A DNA stretch of 64,000 nucleotides, from NCBI RefSeq assembly GCF_963169125.1, contig NC_084794.1:224065409-224129408 (forward strand), in the 5' to 3' direction. The notes under the pieces were generated by a model. It worked only from the letters and a program-made list of their open reading frames with translations, was not told the DNA's origin and ran no database searches. Of the stretch, positions 34,201 to 45,789 are shown one piece after another. How positions within the stretch are numbered: the first letter of the stretch is position 1; each line of letters opens with the position of its first letter. Position numbers and translations under genes: made by a program. This DNA is from Humulus lupulus. Lineage: Eukaryota; Streptophyta; Magnoliopsida; Rosales; Cannabaceae.

Positions 34201-34928
34201 AGCATTGATGCTTTGCAATAAATTTACCTGGAACTTACCACCTCCAGCAAGCATAGGGAAACAATGCTTAGTAACATTCTTGCTTTTCTCAATGATGTCC
34301 ATAATTCTTTTGGAAACATGATGCACCCACTTAGAGACACTCCTTCTTCTATTGTAGAACAAACTCACCATCCAATACCTAATATTTTCTAGCAGAGTGA
34401 TAATAGATTTGTCTCTGGCATCAAGAATGACATTGTTGAAACTTTCACAGAGGTTATTAATAAGAATGTCACATTTCACATGCTCCATGAAATGAGACTT
34501 GGTCCATTCTTCTGGGTTTTTTTTCATCAGCCATTCATATTCCTTGACATTCTCTTGCTTAATTTCATTCATCCTTTTTTTCCAGCCCACATCATTTGCT
34601 TAAGTAAGAGTCCAGGGAATTGCTTCTTGAAATTGGTATGCATATGTCTCACACAGAATCTCACTTCCGAACCTTGAAATACATTACTTAATGCCTTTTC
34701 TAAGCCCTTTTGCCTATCTGAAATCATTGTTATTCTCTCTGGTTCATCAATCTTCAAATCCTCCTTTAATAAATTTAAAAACCATGTCCAGCTGCCTGTG
34801 TACTCCTTCTCCACTACAGCATAAGCCACTGGAAACATGGCATTTGCTGCATCAATGCCAATTGCAGCTAATAACATTCCTTTGCAATATCCTTTTATAA
34901 AACAACCATCCAAGCAGATAAGGGGCAT
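34198..34928 (-). pseudogene. MULE transposase catalytic domain
   Basis: Encodes the MULE transposase core: CLDGCFIKGYCKGMLLAAIG, ANAMFPVAYAVVEKE, SWTWFLNLL, then ITMISDRQKGLEKAL and VRFCVRHMHTNF. DG in CLDG and SD in ISDRQ are the expected first two acidic positions of the DDE-type site. Frameshifts are present at about 34925 (joining the upstream frame) and at about 34580 (before KKRMNEIKQ). Enzyme function would be cut-and-paste transposition at the TIRs; this copy cannot make a full protein. Confidence 0.85.
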
Positions 34929-36640
34929 CCATCTTTACAAGCTTTAAGACATATATACACCATTTCAAATAACCTCTTTCCATCCTGCATTCTGGTTTTC
35001 AATATTGATGTGCTCCTAGGATTTGTCTCTAACAGTTGCTTGCAATAATCTTCCAGTATGGCATATTGTTCCCTTATAGTCCCTTCTAACATCACTTTTG
35101 CATAATTATTTGCTCTGTAGAAAGTTGACCTTGTTGTTCTTGAAAACTGAGTACGTGTTGTTAGCTGCATGAAACATGTGTAAGTTAAGTTTGGGTTTAT
35201 TCTGAACTGTTCAAGATAATGCTTTGCAAGCCAATTGGAGGTTGCATGTTTGTTGTTGAAAACCAATCCACACCTGTGCCTATCCACCAATGTATTTACC
35301 CTGAATGAGCACTTGTCTGACAGTTGGACTCTTGCATAAATGACCCAATTGCTACCTCCACTCTTGCATTTTGCCCTTACCCTCCTTTGGTCATTGGCCA
35401 GCCAAACATACTCCATGTTAATCTTAATAAAATGCTCCTTCAATGCAGTCCTAAATTGGTCCACGGTAGCAAAAAGCATGCCTAATTTAAATATGAAGTT
35501 ATCCATGTTTGTTTCATGATTGAATTGGTTGTTGGATCTTTTTCTCCTCCTGGCATTGCCATCCTCATCTGAACTAGACAAACTTTGTAGGTCTTCCTCA
35601 CTAACATAAGCACCTTCATCATCATTTGGATCAGCTTGGCTACAACCTTCTGTAACTGAATGCCACCATGTTGCAGGATTAGCATTAGCAAACATCTCTT
35701 CTGCCTCACCCTCATTCTGCATGTACTCCTCCTCCTCCATAACAAATTCAGACTCTTCATTACCTTCACCTTCATTTTTCCCATTCTCATTAACAGCAGC
35801 TTCATCATGCTGACTCTCTAGACCCCCTTCACCAACATCACCTTCACTCTGAATATTCTCACCAACATCAGCTTCATCATGTTGACTTGGGTCAAAATCA
35901 TTATACTCATACTCATATTCGACCTCTTCTCTAACTTGGGCCTCTTCTGTAGCACAATTGAGTTTTGGATTGACAACCACATCGACAAATACATCTGCAT
36001 CATCAGGCAAGTCTTCAATGACACAACTAGATTGTGTCCATTCCTCTGGCATATTGACAACAAAAAAAGGGTCCTCATCATCTTCATTTTCCTCATCTTC
36101 AGAGTTCACAGAGTCAATGTCTACAACTCCAGGACCATCCTCATATCTAATTTCATTGTGATCAACCCAAGGATCTTCATCATCTGATAATGGGTTGACC
36201 ACTACATCTGCTGGGATAGTTGTATCATCAGGCAACTCTTCTATAGTGCACACCGTCTTCTTCGAAAGTTCTGGGATATAAGGAATAACATCTTTCTCCT
36301 TACTCCATTCCAACTCCAAAGTTCTTTCTTGTTGGACCACAAAAATATCCACTTGTCTATACTTTCTCCTCATCATATCTTCAACCATTTCAATCACTTG
36401 TTTATCACCAATTACCATTTCAGCAAAATTCAAATGCTTCTCCTTAGGCTTCCACAAAAAACCCACAGGAAATTTATACCCTAAGCATTGCACCATCCAA
36501 TCCAACTCATATCTACTGAAGTAATCAGTGTGATTCCAGTCAAAAAAAGAAAATTTACCTCCATGATACCTTTTGTTGCCGAATGGAGTGAAGAAATTTC
36601 CTCCATGGTGCATTGCCACAGTAAAATGGCCCCCACACAG
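34926..36640 (-). pseudogene. MULE transposase N-terminal region: PB1-like, acidic linker, MuDR DNA-binding domain
   Basis: After a CTGATATGCTAG acceptor (near 36641) the frame reads LCGGHFTVAMHHGGNFF, then KRYHGGKFSFFDW and YELDWMVQCLGY, the PB1-like domain found at the start of many plant MULE transposases. A strongly acidic, repetitive linker follows (about residues 190-400 of the open frame). The MuDR DNA-binding domain begins at FKLGMLFATVDQFRTALKEH and ends near DRHRCGLVFNNK. A short upstream exon (36780-36815, MLRTEDEEPHGYG, GTAAGC donor) may hold the start codon. This long exon is open. Confidence 0.85.
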
Positions 36641-37072
36641 ATCTAGCATATCAGATAATAAAAAAATACAAAGAAAGTTAGTGGGAAAATGGACAAACTC
36701 ATGTGATATACGACAAAGCACATTACCCAAACAAAACAAAGAATATCCCACAAAAGTACATGCACAACACAGTCAGGGGCTTACCATATCCATGGGGTTC
36801 TTCGTCCTCAGTCCGAAGCATGGGCATTTTGTTCCAGTTCCTCCTCCTGCTTCGTCGTCATCCTCAATCTGAAATGGTAAAAAGCAGGGGGTTCTTCGTC
36901 CTCAGTCTTCGTCGTCATCCTCTGTGATCTTCGTAGTCTCAAGAAATTAGTTTCAGAAAAAAACTTTGAATGCGGGTTTGCTTTTTCTACATGAAATGTG
37001 GGTATAAAGAAAGCATCCCCTGTTTAAGTTGGGAAACTTTTTTTTTTATTTGCAGTTAATATTTTAAAGCAT
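36641..37072 (-). promoter_or_regulatory. MULE transposase 5' region
   Basis: Contains the probable first exon and intron 1 of the transposase. Two near-copies of a 19-base phrase (GGGGTTCTTCGTCCTCAGT near 36794, GGGGGTTCTTCGTCCTCAGT near 36889) lie here. No TATA box is identified with confidence. Confidence 0.4.
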
Positions 37073-37246
37073 ATGTGTCTGGGTTTGTACACGCAATTGG
37101 CCACGTAAGCGTTTTTAACGCTGTTAGGGTTTAAGTAGTGACGGAGACACAGTTCATGTGGGTTTGGGTATATTCACCGCGAAAAATAAAGATTGGGTGT
37201 AAAAGTGGAACAACGTATAAACATTGGGTATTTTCACCGGTAAAAA
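37073..37246 (-). repeat. MULE right terminal inverted repeat (174 bp)
   Basis: Inverted partner of 28501-28674, with only a few substitutions. Confidence 0.93.
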
Positions 37247-37970
37247 TCCTAAAAAATAAAATAAAACTTGGTCGCCCAAGCTCATATTTTGTATTCTCTA
37301 AGAACTATACACAAGTGATCTTATTATGCTTTTGAAGTCTTATTTGGTATTATTGCTCTATGGTTCATAGCATTGATTTGAATACTATACAAGTTCTATA
37401 ACATAATATTTTAATTTCTTTGAAGTTTTTATTTTTTGCGTGATTAATTTTTTTTTAAGTTTAATAGATTAATTTTTCTCATTATTATTTATTTATTTTT
37501 CTAATTTTGTGTTGTCTTAGGTGGTTGATTGCTTGACTACTCTTGACAAATCTTTAGATTTTTAACTTTGGTTGGTATTATTGGGCATTTAATTAAGGGT
37601 TTTTTTTTTTAAAATATACTTCTTTTGTATTATTTTAACTTTTTTACGGTCCTTGATTTTTTTTTTCTTCAAAAATACTACCTTAAGTTTTTCAGAAAAT
37701 ACGTTTTATTAATTTTTATATTTACAAAAATATGGTGTCAATGAAACAACTAAACATTAACTCGCTGCATGTTAACATGTTTTTTTTTTAAAATCAAAAT
37801 ATATATGAAAACAATTAAACAACAAATTGACATCAACACAACAACATAATACCTATATATAAACTTAAATAACTAAAAACCAACATAAAAACAACTATAC
37901 ATAAAATCTAAACAACACAAAAACAACAACCCCACAACAACACAATGCAACACATTACACTTAAAAACAA
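37247..37970. other. AT-rich DNA right of the MULE, no gene
   Basis: Long T- and A-rich runs. No coding exon or repeat of note. Confidence 0.4.
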
Positions 37971-38468
37971 CCTCACAACAACAACATTGAAAAAAAACCC
38001 CAGAACTTGCAACCAACCCTCACTGCCCAACAAACCTTGAACCCAGAACCCCTAGCCTCATCCTCCCCCAAGCCCCAAAATCGAGCCCAGATGCACCCCG
38101 TCCCAAGCTCCGAGCACCCCTGTGATTCGCGACCCCGTCCAAGCTCTGAGGTCTGTCGCCCATGCACATCACAGGTGCGATTCCACCTGTGCAAGCCAAC
38201 CCGACCCAGACCTCTGTGCAAGCCTAGGACCCCTCGCCTCTCCCCATCTCAGCTCCAAGTTGTTAGATCCCCAAGCACCCATCCTTACTGCGTGCAAAAC
38301 CAGCCTCCGAGTTCCTAGTCGCGAAGCAACAGACCCAACACCCAAAATGTTGATTCCGACGCCGAGCCTCTCCCACTCTTCGTCGTAACCACCGGTCGAG
38401 AGTCCCTTCGCGCGAGCCCCTCCACCAGCACCCACACAGCCTTGTCGACTTCACACCTGCGAGAGCAC
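37971..38468. other. GC-rich, Pro/Ser-coding island of unknown origin
   Basis: Abrupt change to high GC. Several overlapping open frames exist on both strands but none shows a domain or a clear preference. The Copia element interrupted it; after its removal the sequence continues at 47677 with CACCGGAGCCGAAGATGAG before returning to AT-rich DNA. It may be a captured coding fragment or a variable GC island of an unrecognised element. Confidence 0.35.
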
Positions 38469-40349
38469 TTTTAGGAGTGTGTCCTAAAATCATGTAAGTA
38501 CATTTTTTTTCTGTGAATAAATAAATACAATGGATTATTATTATTGTAATATTTAGATTGTTAAATTATTGTTTAAATAATTTTGTAAATATCAGAAAAA
38601 TTCTACATTCTTTATTGAGGATGTGATCTTGTATTAGTACGAGAGAATTAAGATCACATGAATGAATAAAAATAGTCAACAACAATAAATTAAAGTTAAG
38701 GAATTCTTTAATTGGAGTTGTAAGTACGGTTTACTGAGTATCATAATGATACAAATAATCTAGATTCAGATTATTGATGTGGAAAGATATCTCGGTAAAG
38801 GTGCATTATATAATATGATTATATATGACATGGACCGATATGAATTAAAGTCTTTATCCAAAAACCATTTAACAATAAAAACTTATAATTCATATCATAA
38901 CTGATGATCATTTATAGATCAACCTAAATCTTGAGTGTTCATGTCTATTAAAACTTTTGATTCATTCGTTAAGGTCTCTTCAAGGAATGAGGCTAATGAC
39001 TTTTGTTTTGGAGATTTAATATCATGGATGGCTGGGAACATGTATCAACAATACGGAATCTAATCTTTCCTAACAGATTGTATATTAGTTCCCTTAAGGG
39101 TTAATTCTAGAACTGAATGATTTTGAGCTCAAATCTATAATTAGATTATAGATTAATTATTCACTAGTGAATTAATGGTACTTAAGGAATAAGAAGTAAA
39201 TTAGAAAGGTAAAATGGTAATTCTTCCATTCTAATTTATGAACTAATTAATTAGAGGGTTGAACTATTGTAAGATGGCTATATCAATGGACGCCTTAAGA
39301 AAATATTTATGTAAAAGTATATCTATAACATAAAGAGTGCAATTCTGAATTTATAGTGGAGTAATATTATAATTAATAAATTAACTATTATAATTAAAGA
39401 GTTTAATTATTTACTTTATTTATTGGAGCTTAATGTTATAGGTCCATGGTCCCCGAAATGGCTCAAACAATCACTGACAAAGGTAAGTACAAAAATGGGC
39501 AAAAAGGACTTATGTGATAAGTAAAATATTTTTCTATGTATCAAACATAATTATTGTTTAATTATGTGTAATTAATTAATTATTTGATTTAACAAAAATA
39601 TAATTAATTTTGAATTAATTTATTTTTGGGATTTTTGGTATTTAAATAATAATAAAAATTGGGAAAAATCACATGCCATCACTGGCATGTGGTACACGTG
39701 TAGCACAGTGAACAGTCACTGTGCTACATGCATAAGAGACTATGATCAGTTTCTAGGTTCCACAATTTTAGTTATTTAAATATTAAATAAATAATGAGAT
39801 ATTGTAATTTGATTAAAATATTATTATTTAAATAAAAATTTGATAACTAATTAGTTATTTTCAAATTGTTTAAAATAACTAAGATTTTATTTTAATATAT
39901 TGGATATATTAAATATAGGATATCAGTTTTTGAGAACGTAACTTTTTAGGGATAGAAAAATATCTAGAAATCTCTCTCAGAGAAAGAGAACAGTGACATA
40001 AACAAAAGTCACTGTTCTTCACAAAACCTAGGTCCAAACTTTATCAAATCTCATGTGTTGAGAACATCTGATAAATAGTTTTTTTCCTATTGTTTGTATA
40101 GCAAGCCCACACTCGTTCTTTCTGTGCTGAGAACATTTTGGAAGATCTTGGTGTGAGATCTCAAGGATTTAGCCATACAAAAAGATAGCAGCAAGGAAGG
40201 ACCTGAGGTAATTTTTCTATTCATGTCTTTGATTCAATATATATATATGCATGTGAAGAAGTAGATCTAGAAATCTTATGGGATTAAATTAACAATTTGA
40301 TTGTTGTTCCGCTGCGTATAATCTCTGATTTGATCAATAAAAACCTACA
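38469..40349 (+). repeat. Copia 5' LTR (1,881 bp)
   Basis: Matches 45790-47671. Holds a perfect 12-bp stem with a 4-base loop at 39700-39727 (GTAGCACAGTGA/TCACTGTGCTAC), a 7-bp stem CATGCCA/TGGCATG at 39672-39689, and a 10-bp stem GAACAGTGAC/GTCACTGTTC at 39988-40017. Ends AAAACCTACA. Confidence 0.92.
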
Positions 40350-40364
40350 AATGGTACCAAAACC
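40350..40364 (+). other. Copia primer-binding site
   Basis: AATGGTACCAAAACC follows the LTR terminus. TGGTACCAAAAC resembles the plant Met-tRNA PBS (TGGTATCAGAGC) with changes. Confidence 0.6.
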
Positions 40365-42211
40365 ATCTTCACATATATATATATATTGAATCTGTGTGGG
40401 TTTACTTTTATGCATTTATTTATTTTGATGAATGAATGGATGGCTTAATGTGATTGAATGCATGAGAATGTTGAATCGTTAATTGTAAGGTGTTTTTGGG
40501 TTAGGGTTTGTTTATGATTAGATCATTGTGTAAGCCATTAAAGGGAATAGGATTTATGTAATTTTATTTGGTTTTTGACACCAAAAAATTGTAATTCCAA
40601 TCACACAAAATTTGGAACAGAGCCCGGGATTCAGAATTCAGTCACCGCTCCTCCGAGGCCGACCTCCGAGCCGCTGCTGGGACGTTGTACGGACTGTACG
40701 GACGGGTCCGTACGGTTCCGTACAACCCGGCCCCTGCAGCTCCGTTTGACGCCACGTGTCCCCGTCCTCCTGGTCCATAATTTTTTTTAATTTATGAAAT
40801 TATTCTGTTATTTTTTTTAATTTTTAAATGTTAAATATCCTATTTATTAGAAATTTAATATTTAAATAATGTGATAATTTTGTTATCCTAACAAACATTT
40901 TTTTAAAAAATCTAATTTCAAAATTTAAATTTTAAATATAACAGATTTTATTTAATTATTTCAGTTTCTAATTTTAATTAAAAGTAGTTTTAATTAAAAA
41001 TAAAAATAAAAATAATGATTATTTAAAAGTTTGTTTTAATTAATCAAAATAATTAGAAAATTATTTTCTTATTATTATTCTGGACCAACAACGACACATA
41101 TCCTACCGACAGTAAAGTAAAGAAGCCCGATGGAGATCAAGATGGTTTTATTTTATTTTTTTTAATTTTATAAAGTGGTTGTAAAATTAGAAATACCCAA
41201 AAGCACCCGGTTCAACATTTATTGTTTATTTATTTATTTAAATAATTATTTTCATGTGATTGATAACATGTTCATGCATTGTATGCCATACATAAAAACC
41301 CACAGTCATAATCATGTATCTCATTAGTAGAAACATAATTTTTAGGATTGTCCTATGTGTTTATATGAATTGTTTTGCGAAATCAATTGCATGTAAATTA
41401 CTTAGTTTCTTTTTTGAAAACTTGGTAAAATATCACACCAAATTTTAAGTCTTTATGACTTAATTTCTTTAAACCAATTTTAAAAAAAAAAGTGTTTTTA
41501 GTAAAGTTTAGATGAACATGATTGGTAATTTAAAATTGGATATGGACCTAGAAACTCGCTTTCTTTCCAATTTTAATTATGTTCATAAGGTTTAAAGATG
41601 TTATAATTAATTTGGAATTAATTAGGTTAAAAACACTTATTTTCAAAATAGTGAGTGGGAGAGGGTTGATATCTCAAACATAACCCATGGTCTCCATTAT
41701 TAATATAACACTGTGAGATATGAATATCGCCTCGCGACGGCTTTGTTTTCGTCCCCCTAAGGAAGGTGTCTAGACATATCAATAGCAAGGTTGTATTTCT
41801 TACATAGATAGGAACTAATGATGTATTTTAGGCTTGACCGACCCTAAGGCGGCATGTTGTAAGTTAAATCATGAACTCCGAAATAATGGGTTACACTCAC
41901 AAAGTTATGATTAAGCTCGTGCAGTGGATAATCATAACTTGACCAACCTAAGCGGTACTTTAATATTTAAAAGAAAAAATAAAGAGTTATTTTAAGTTTT
42001 AAACAATAAAGATAAGAATGTCTTATAAATTCTCTAAAATTAATTTGACCGACCCTAAGGCGGCACTTTAATTGTTAGAAAATTTTATTGTGGAAATTAA
42101 TCTTTATTTTATGTGTTTTAATTGTGCTCATGCATCACGTATAATTTCTGAAAACTTTGATATTTATTTTTCTAAATATAATAATATTATTTGTATTTAT
42201 TGCCAGCAAAA
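40365..42211 (+). other. Copia untranslated leader with palindromic GC island and spaced motif
   Basis: No open frame of note. At 40685-40725 there is a nested inverted repeat: outer arms TTGTACGGA/TCCGTACAA, inner arms GTACGGAC/GTCCGTAC. TTGACCGACCCTAAGGCGGC occurs at 41834 and 42045, with a diverged copy TTGACCAACCTAAGCGGTAC at 41939, so spacing is about 105 bp. The last copy ends about 150 bp before the gag ATG. The rest is AT-rich. Confidence 0.7.
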
Positions 42212-42508
42212 ATGTCTATTGGTGAATTACACACCGATGCCTTTCTCAAATCCTTGGTTTTTGAACCTAAAAATATGCAACACTGGTTTCGAGGGATGTT
42301 GACTATTTTTTCTTATAAGAAGATGATGTCAACTGTCTGTGAAAAACCTCCAACAGAACCACCTCTGGCTACTAGCTATGAAGTAGAAGAAAAATATGAA
42401 AATTGGCTGAAATCCGATCGGTTGGCACTTGATTGCATGCTTTCAACCATGCCTGACGAAACAAAGGAAAAATATATACACTATGACTCAGCACATGAGA
42501 TGTGGTGA
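42212..42508 (+). pseudogene. Copia gag, N-terminal part
   Basis: ATG at 42212; reads MSIGELHTDAFLKSLVFEPK, NMQHWFRGMLTIF and SDRLALDCMLSTMPDETKEK, typical of the start of Copia gag (capsid) proteins, and stops after SAHEMW with TGA (42506-42508). The rest of gag, including the zinc knuckle, is absent. Confidence 0.8.
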
Positions 42509-42760
42509 GCAATGACAGAGGAAGTCTATGCTGAGTGTCATCGTTTATATCAAACGAAAAAGGTAAATAAGATTTACATATATTTTTTCAACTATGAATA
42601 GTAGATTCAAACACTATGAAAATAAGATTCAAATTTTTGGATAGTAGATTTAAAAATATATGCCACTAATCTATTTTTCTTTTGTCTTTCCTTTTGCAGA
42701 ATCAGAACCCTGAAAAGGAGGATGAGACTGATAAGGATTTTGGTAGCAAGTAAGGAGCTG
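42509..42760 (+). pseudogene. Non-Copia exon pair with intron inside the Copia interior
   Basis: Directly after the gag stop the strand reads AMTEEVYAECHRLYQTKK, then a GTAAAT donor (near 42563), an AT-rich intron, a CTTTTGCAG acceptor (42700) and NQNPEKEDETDKDFGSK followed by TAA. Copia gag has no such intron, and the wording is not gag. It looks like the tail of a foreign spliced gene recombined into the element. I do not recognise the protein. Confidence 0.4.
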
Positions 42761-43115
42761 GAGAAGTTGGAGAGCAGTATTTTTTTATTTAGTAATTTTA
42801 TTGTTAGTTGAACAATTTAAATTTCTTTATTTTGTTTTAGAAATTTTAGATTTCTTTAAACAAAGAATACTACAGTCTAGAAATTTTGTTTATTGTTAGT
42901 AATTTTGATTATTAATGTTTGGAAACTTATTTCTATTTTTGCATAACATTTATTTCTTTTATTAATAAAGTAGTTATTATTTAAAGAAATTATCTATTTA
43001 CTTGTTATGCAAATGCTTTGGGATAAACAAAGTTTACATACTTATAATGAATGACAAATTTTTATAATTTTAAATTATTTAAAAACACCTAGTCCTAAAT
43101 CTATTAAACTGATTC
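42761..43115 (+). other. AT-rich filler replacing Copia gag C-terminus and protease
   Basis: No Copia gag or protease homology is visible where it is expected. It may be the 3' UTR of the foreign exon pair. Confidence 0.4.
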
Positions 43116-44292
43116 TGATAGTGAAAAATATCTGTAGCACTTGAGATTGGGCCATATTGGTCTAGACGGAATAAATAGGCTTGTAAAGGATAGTCCTTTA
43201 AGAGAACCATCTATTAGATCTCTCCCTATTTAAAAATCATGTCTAGAAGGCAAAATGACCAAGAGACCTTTCTCTGCTAAAGGTTCAAGAGCCACAGAAC
43301 CAGTTCAGCTAGTACATATGGATGTTGCAATCCACTTAATGTACAAGCAAGAGGTGGTTGTGAATATTTCGTCACTTTCATTGACGATTATTCGAGATAT
43401 GGTTACCTATACTTAATGCAAAGAAAATCTGAGACTTTTGGAAAGTTCAAAGAATTTCAAGCAAAGGCTAAAAAGCAATTAGGTAAATCACTAAAAAGCA
43501 CTTCGATCTGATCGAGGAAGAGAGTACTTGGACTGTGAATTCAAGAACCATCAACATGAGCATGGCATTCAATTCTAACTCACTACACCTGAAACAACAC
43601 AGTAAAATGATGTTACAGAAAGTTAGAATAGAACATTATTAGATATGGTTAGATGAATGATGAGTTTCTCATCATTACCACTATCATTCAGGGGCTATAC
43701 GATTCAATGTGTTCAATACACATTGAATGATGTTCCACCTAAGTCTATCCAAAAGACATCCATAGAATTATGGAATGGTTGTAAACTTATTTTACACCAT
43801 TTTAGAATTTGGGGGTGTCATGCATACGTGCTTAAAAGGAAGACCGGGAAGTTGGAAACGCGCTCTGAAGTGTGTATGTTTGTGGGATATTCCAAAGAGA
43901 CTAGAGGCAGAATTTTCTATAGTCCAAAAGAAAATAAAACATTTGTATTGACAAATGCAACTTTTCTTGAATATGACTATGTTAATAACCACAAACCACG
44001 CAGTAAGGTTGTACTAGAGGAGATGGTCTCAAATAAAGTCGCAAAGTCACCAGCAGTAATTAATGATAAAACAACCGAAGAAACCACAATTCCTAAAAAG
44101 GAAAAACCAGTGCAACGTCATAGTGGGAGGATTATGAGACAACCTATTCGCTATGAACATGAGGCACACGTTCTTGTATTAGATACTGAAAAGGACGATC
44201 CATTGAATTTTAAAGAAGCAATGGAAGACCCTGATGTTGATAAGTGGCAAGATGCCATGAATCAAGAAGTGGAATCAATGTATTCCAATTAA
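43116..44292 (+). pseudogene. Copia integrase (decayed)
   Basis: GAG-pre-integrase residues HLRLGHIGLDGINRLVKD are followed, through stops and frameshifts, by the integrase core: VQLVHMDV (first Asp), FVTFIDDYSRYGY, RSDRGREYLD (second Asp) and a corrupted QQNGVAE motif read as NDVTES. From 43657 an open frame of 211 residues covers the C-terminal part (IELWNGCKL, FRIWGCHAYVLKRKTGKLE, MFVGYSKETRGRIFYSPKEN). Confidence 0.8.
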
Positions 44293-44850
44293 GTCTGGGA
44301 ACTTGTAGATCTTCCTGACAATGTTAATGCCATTGGATGCAAATGGATCTACAAGAAGAAAAGGGGTGCAAATGGAAAGGTAGAGACCTATAAAGCAAGG
44401 CTTGTGGCCAAAGGCTACACACAGAGAGAGGGTGTGGACATTGAAGAAACATTTTCTCCTGTGGCCATGCTTAAATCCATTCGCATACTTTTATCCATAG
44501 CTGCCATCTATGATTATGAGATATGACAAATGGACGTCAAGACAACCTTTCTGAATGGCCACCTTGATGAAACCATTTAAATGGAACAACCATAAGGGTT
44601 TATAAAGAAGGATCAAGATCAAAAGGTATGCAAGTTGTTGAAATCCATATATGGATTGAAACAAGCATCAAGATCTTGGAACTTAACATTTGTTGAAACT
44701 ATTAAAACATGTGGTTTCGAACAAAATGTTGACAAAGCATGTGTTTATAAATACATCAAAGGAAAGATTGTGGTTTTCTTAGTTCTTTATGTTGATGATA
44801 TCCTACTCATTGGGAATGATGTAGAGACATTATAAAATGTAAAGAAATGG
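44293..44850 (+). pseudogene. Copia reverse transcriptase (decayed)
   Basis: Reads [36 protein letters not shown] and then LKSIYGLKQASRSWN and VVFLVLYVDDILLIGND, the RT catalytic block with the YVDD motif intact. Stops at 44290, 44526, 44579 and 44835, among others, prevent translation. Confidence 0.85.
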
Positions 44851-45774
44851 TTGGCTGACGAATTCCAAATGAAAGATTTGGGAGAAGCGAGCTATGTTCT
44901 AGGCATTAAAATTCTAAGAGATAGAAAGAACAAGCTCCTAGCACTTTCACAAGGAAATTATATTGATAAAGTGCTTGAAAGATTCTCTATGGAGAATTCC
45001 AAAAAGGGTCAATTTCCGACCAGACATGGAATTACTCTTTGCAAAGATCAGTGTCGAAAGACACCACAAGAGCAAGAGGACATGAGAAAGTATCCCTATG
45101 CATCAGCAGTAGGGAGCCTAATGTATGCAATGTTATGTACTAGACCTGACATATGTTATGCAGTAGGGATTGTCAGTCGTTATCAATCAAATCCAGTTTT
45201 GGAACACTGGATTGCGGTGAAACATATTCTCAAGTATCTTAGGAGAACGAGAGACTATATGCTAGTATATTCGGGTAGTGACCTCGAACCTACTGGATAC
45301 ACTGACTCAGATTTTCAATCTGACAAGGATAGTAGAAAGTCTACTTCTGGGTTAGTATTCACTCTTGGTGGTGGAGCAGTTGTCTGGAGAAGCATTAAGA
45401 AATCCAGTATAGCTGATTCAACCATGGAAGCTGAATACATAGTAGCTTGTGAAGCAGCTAAGGAAGCAGTTTGGCTGAAAAAGTTCTACACAGATTTGGA
45501 AGTAGTTCCAGAAGTGGAGAAACCACTTGTTCTTTACTGTGACAACAGTGGAGCAGTGGCCAATTCTAAAGAACCAAGAAGCCACAAGAGGGGAAAGCAT
45601 ATAGAGCACAAATACCACTTAGTCAGAGAAATCGTACATAGAGGAGATGTGACCATTCTGAAAATCGCATCAGAACACAACCTGGCAGACCCGTTCACGA
45701 AGACGCTTCCAGCAAAGCAATTCGAGGGTCATGTACGTAATATGGGATTGAGAGAAATGCCTCACTTGCTTTAA
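44851..45774 (+). pseudogene. Copia RT C-terminus and RNase H
   Basis: A 307-residue open frame: FQMKDLGEASYVLGIKI, GSLMYAMLCTRPDICYAVG, then RNase H with GYTDSDFQSDKDSRKSTSG, MEAEYIVACEAAKEAVWL and LYCDNSGAVA, ending before the polypurine tract. The RNase H acidic residues (D in TDSD, E in MEAEY, D in CDNS) are kept. This is the best-preserved coding part of the element. Confidence 0.88.
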
Positions 45775-45789
45775 GTACAAGTGGGAGAT
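45775..45789 (+). other. Copia polypurine tract
   Basis: AAGTGGGAGAT immediately precedes the 3' LTR start TGTTAGGAG at 45790, as in many Copia elements. Confidence 0.8.

Larger units (their letters stand above)
28501..37246 (-). mobile_element. Mutator-like element (MULE) with 174-bp TIRs, 8.7 kb
   Basis: Terminal inverted repeats at 28501-28674 and 37073-37246 are nearly identical, with about three substitutions by eye. Between them are a MuDR-type transposase gene (minus), a convergent GRF zinc-finger gene (plus) and a nested 3.7 kb solo LTR. Net of the nest the element is about 5.0 kb. A clear 9-bp target duplication is not found; TCCTAATAA near 28482 and TCCTAAAAA at 37247 are similar but would require extra bases on the left end. 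High TIR identity implies fairly recent movement, although the transposase is broken. Confidence 0.88.

Noticed and set aside
35482..36187. Alternative-frame ORFs overlapping the MULE transposase acidic linker
   Set aside because: They are shadows of the acidic, low-complexity coding sequence on the minus strand.
28482..37255. TCCTAATAA / TCCTAAAAA as the 9-bp target duplication of the MULE
   Set aside because: One mismatch, and the left copy is separated from the TIR by about ten bases absent from the right end. Left undecided.
38007..38493. Open frames on both strands in the GC-rich island before the Copia element
   Set aside because: Frames of similar length occur in several phases, none with a recognisable domain; high GC alone explains them.
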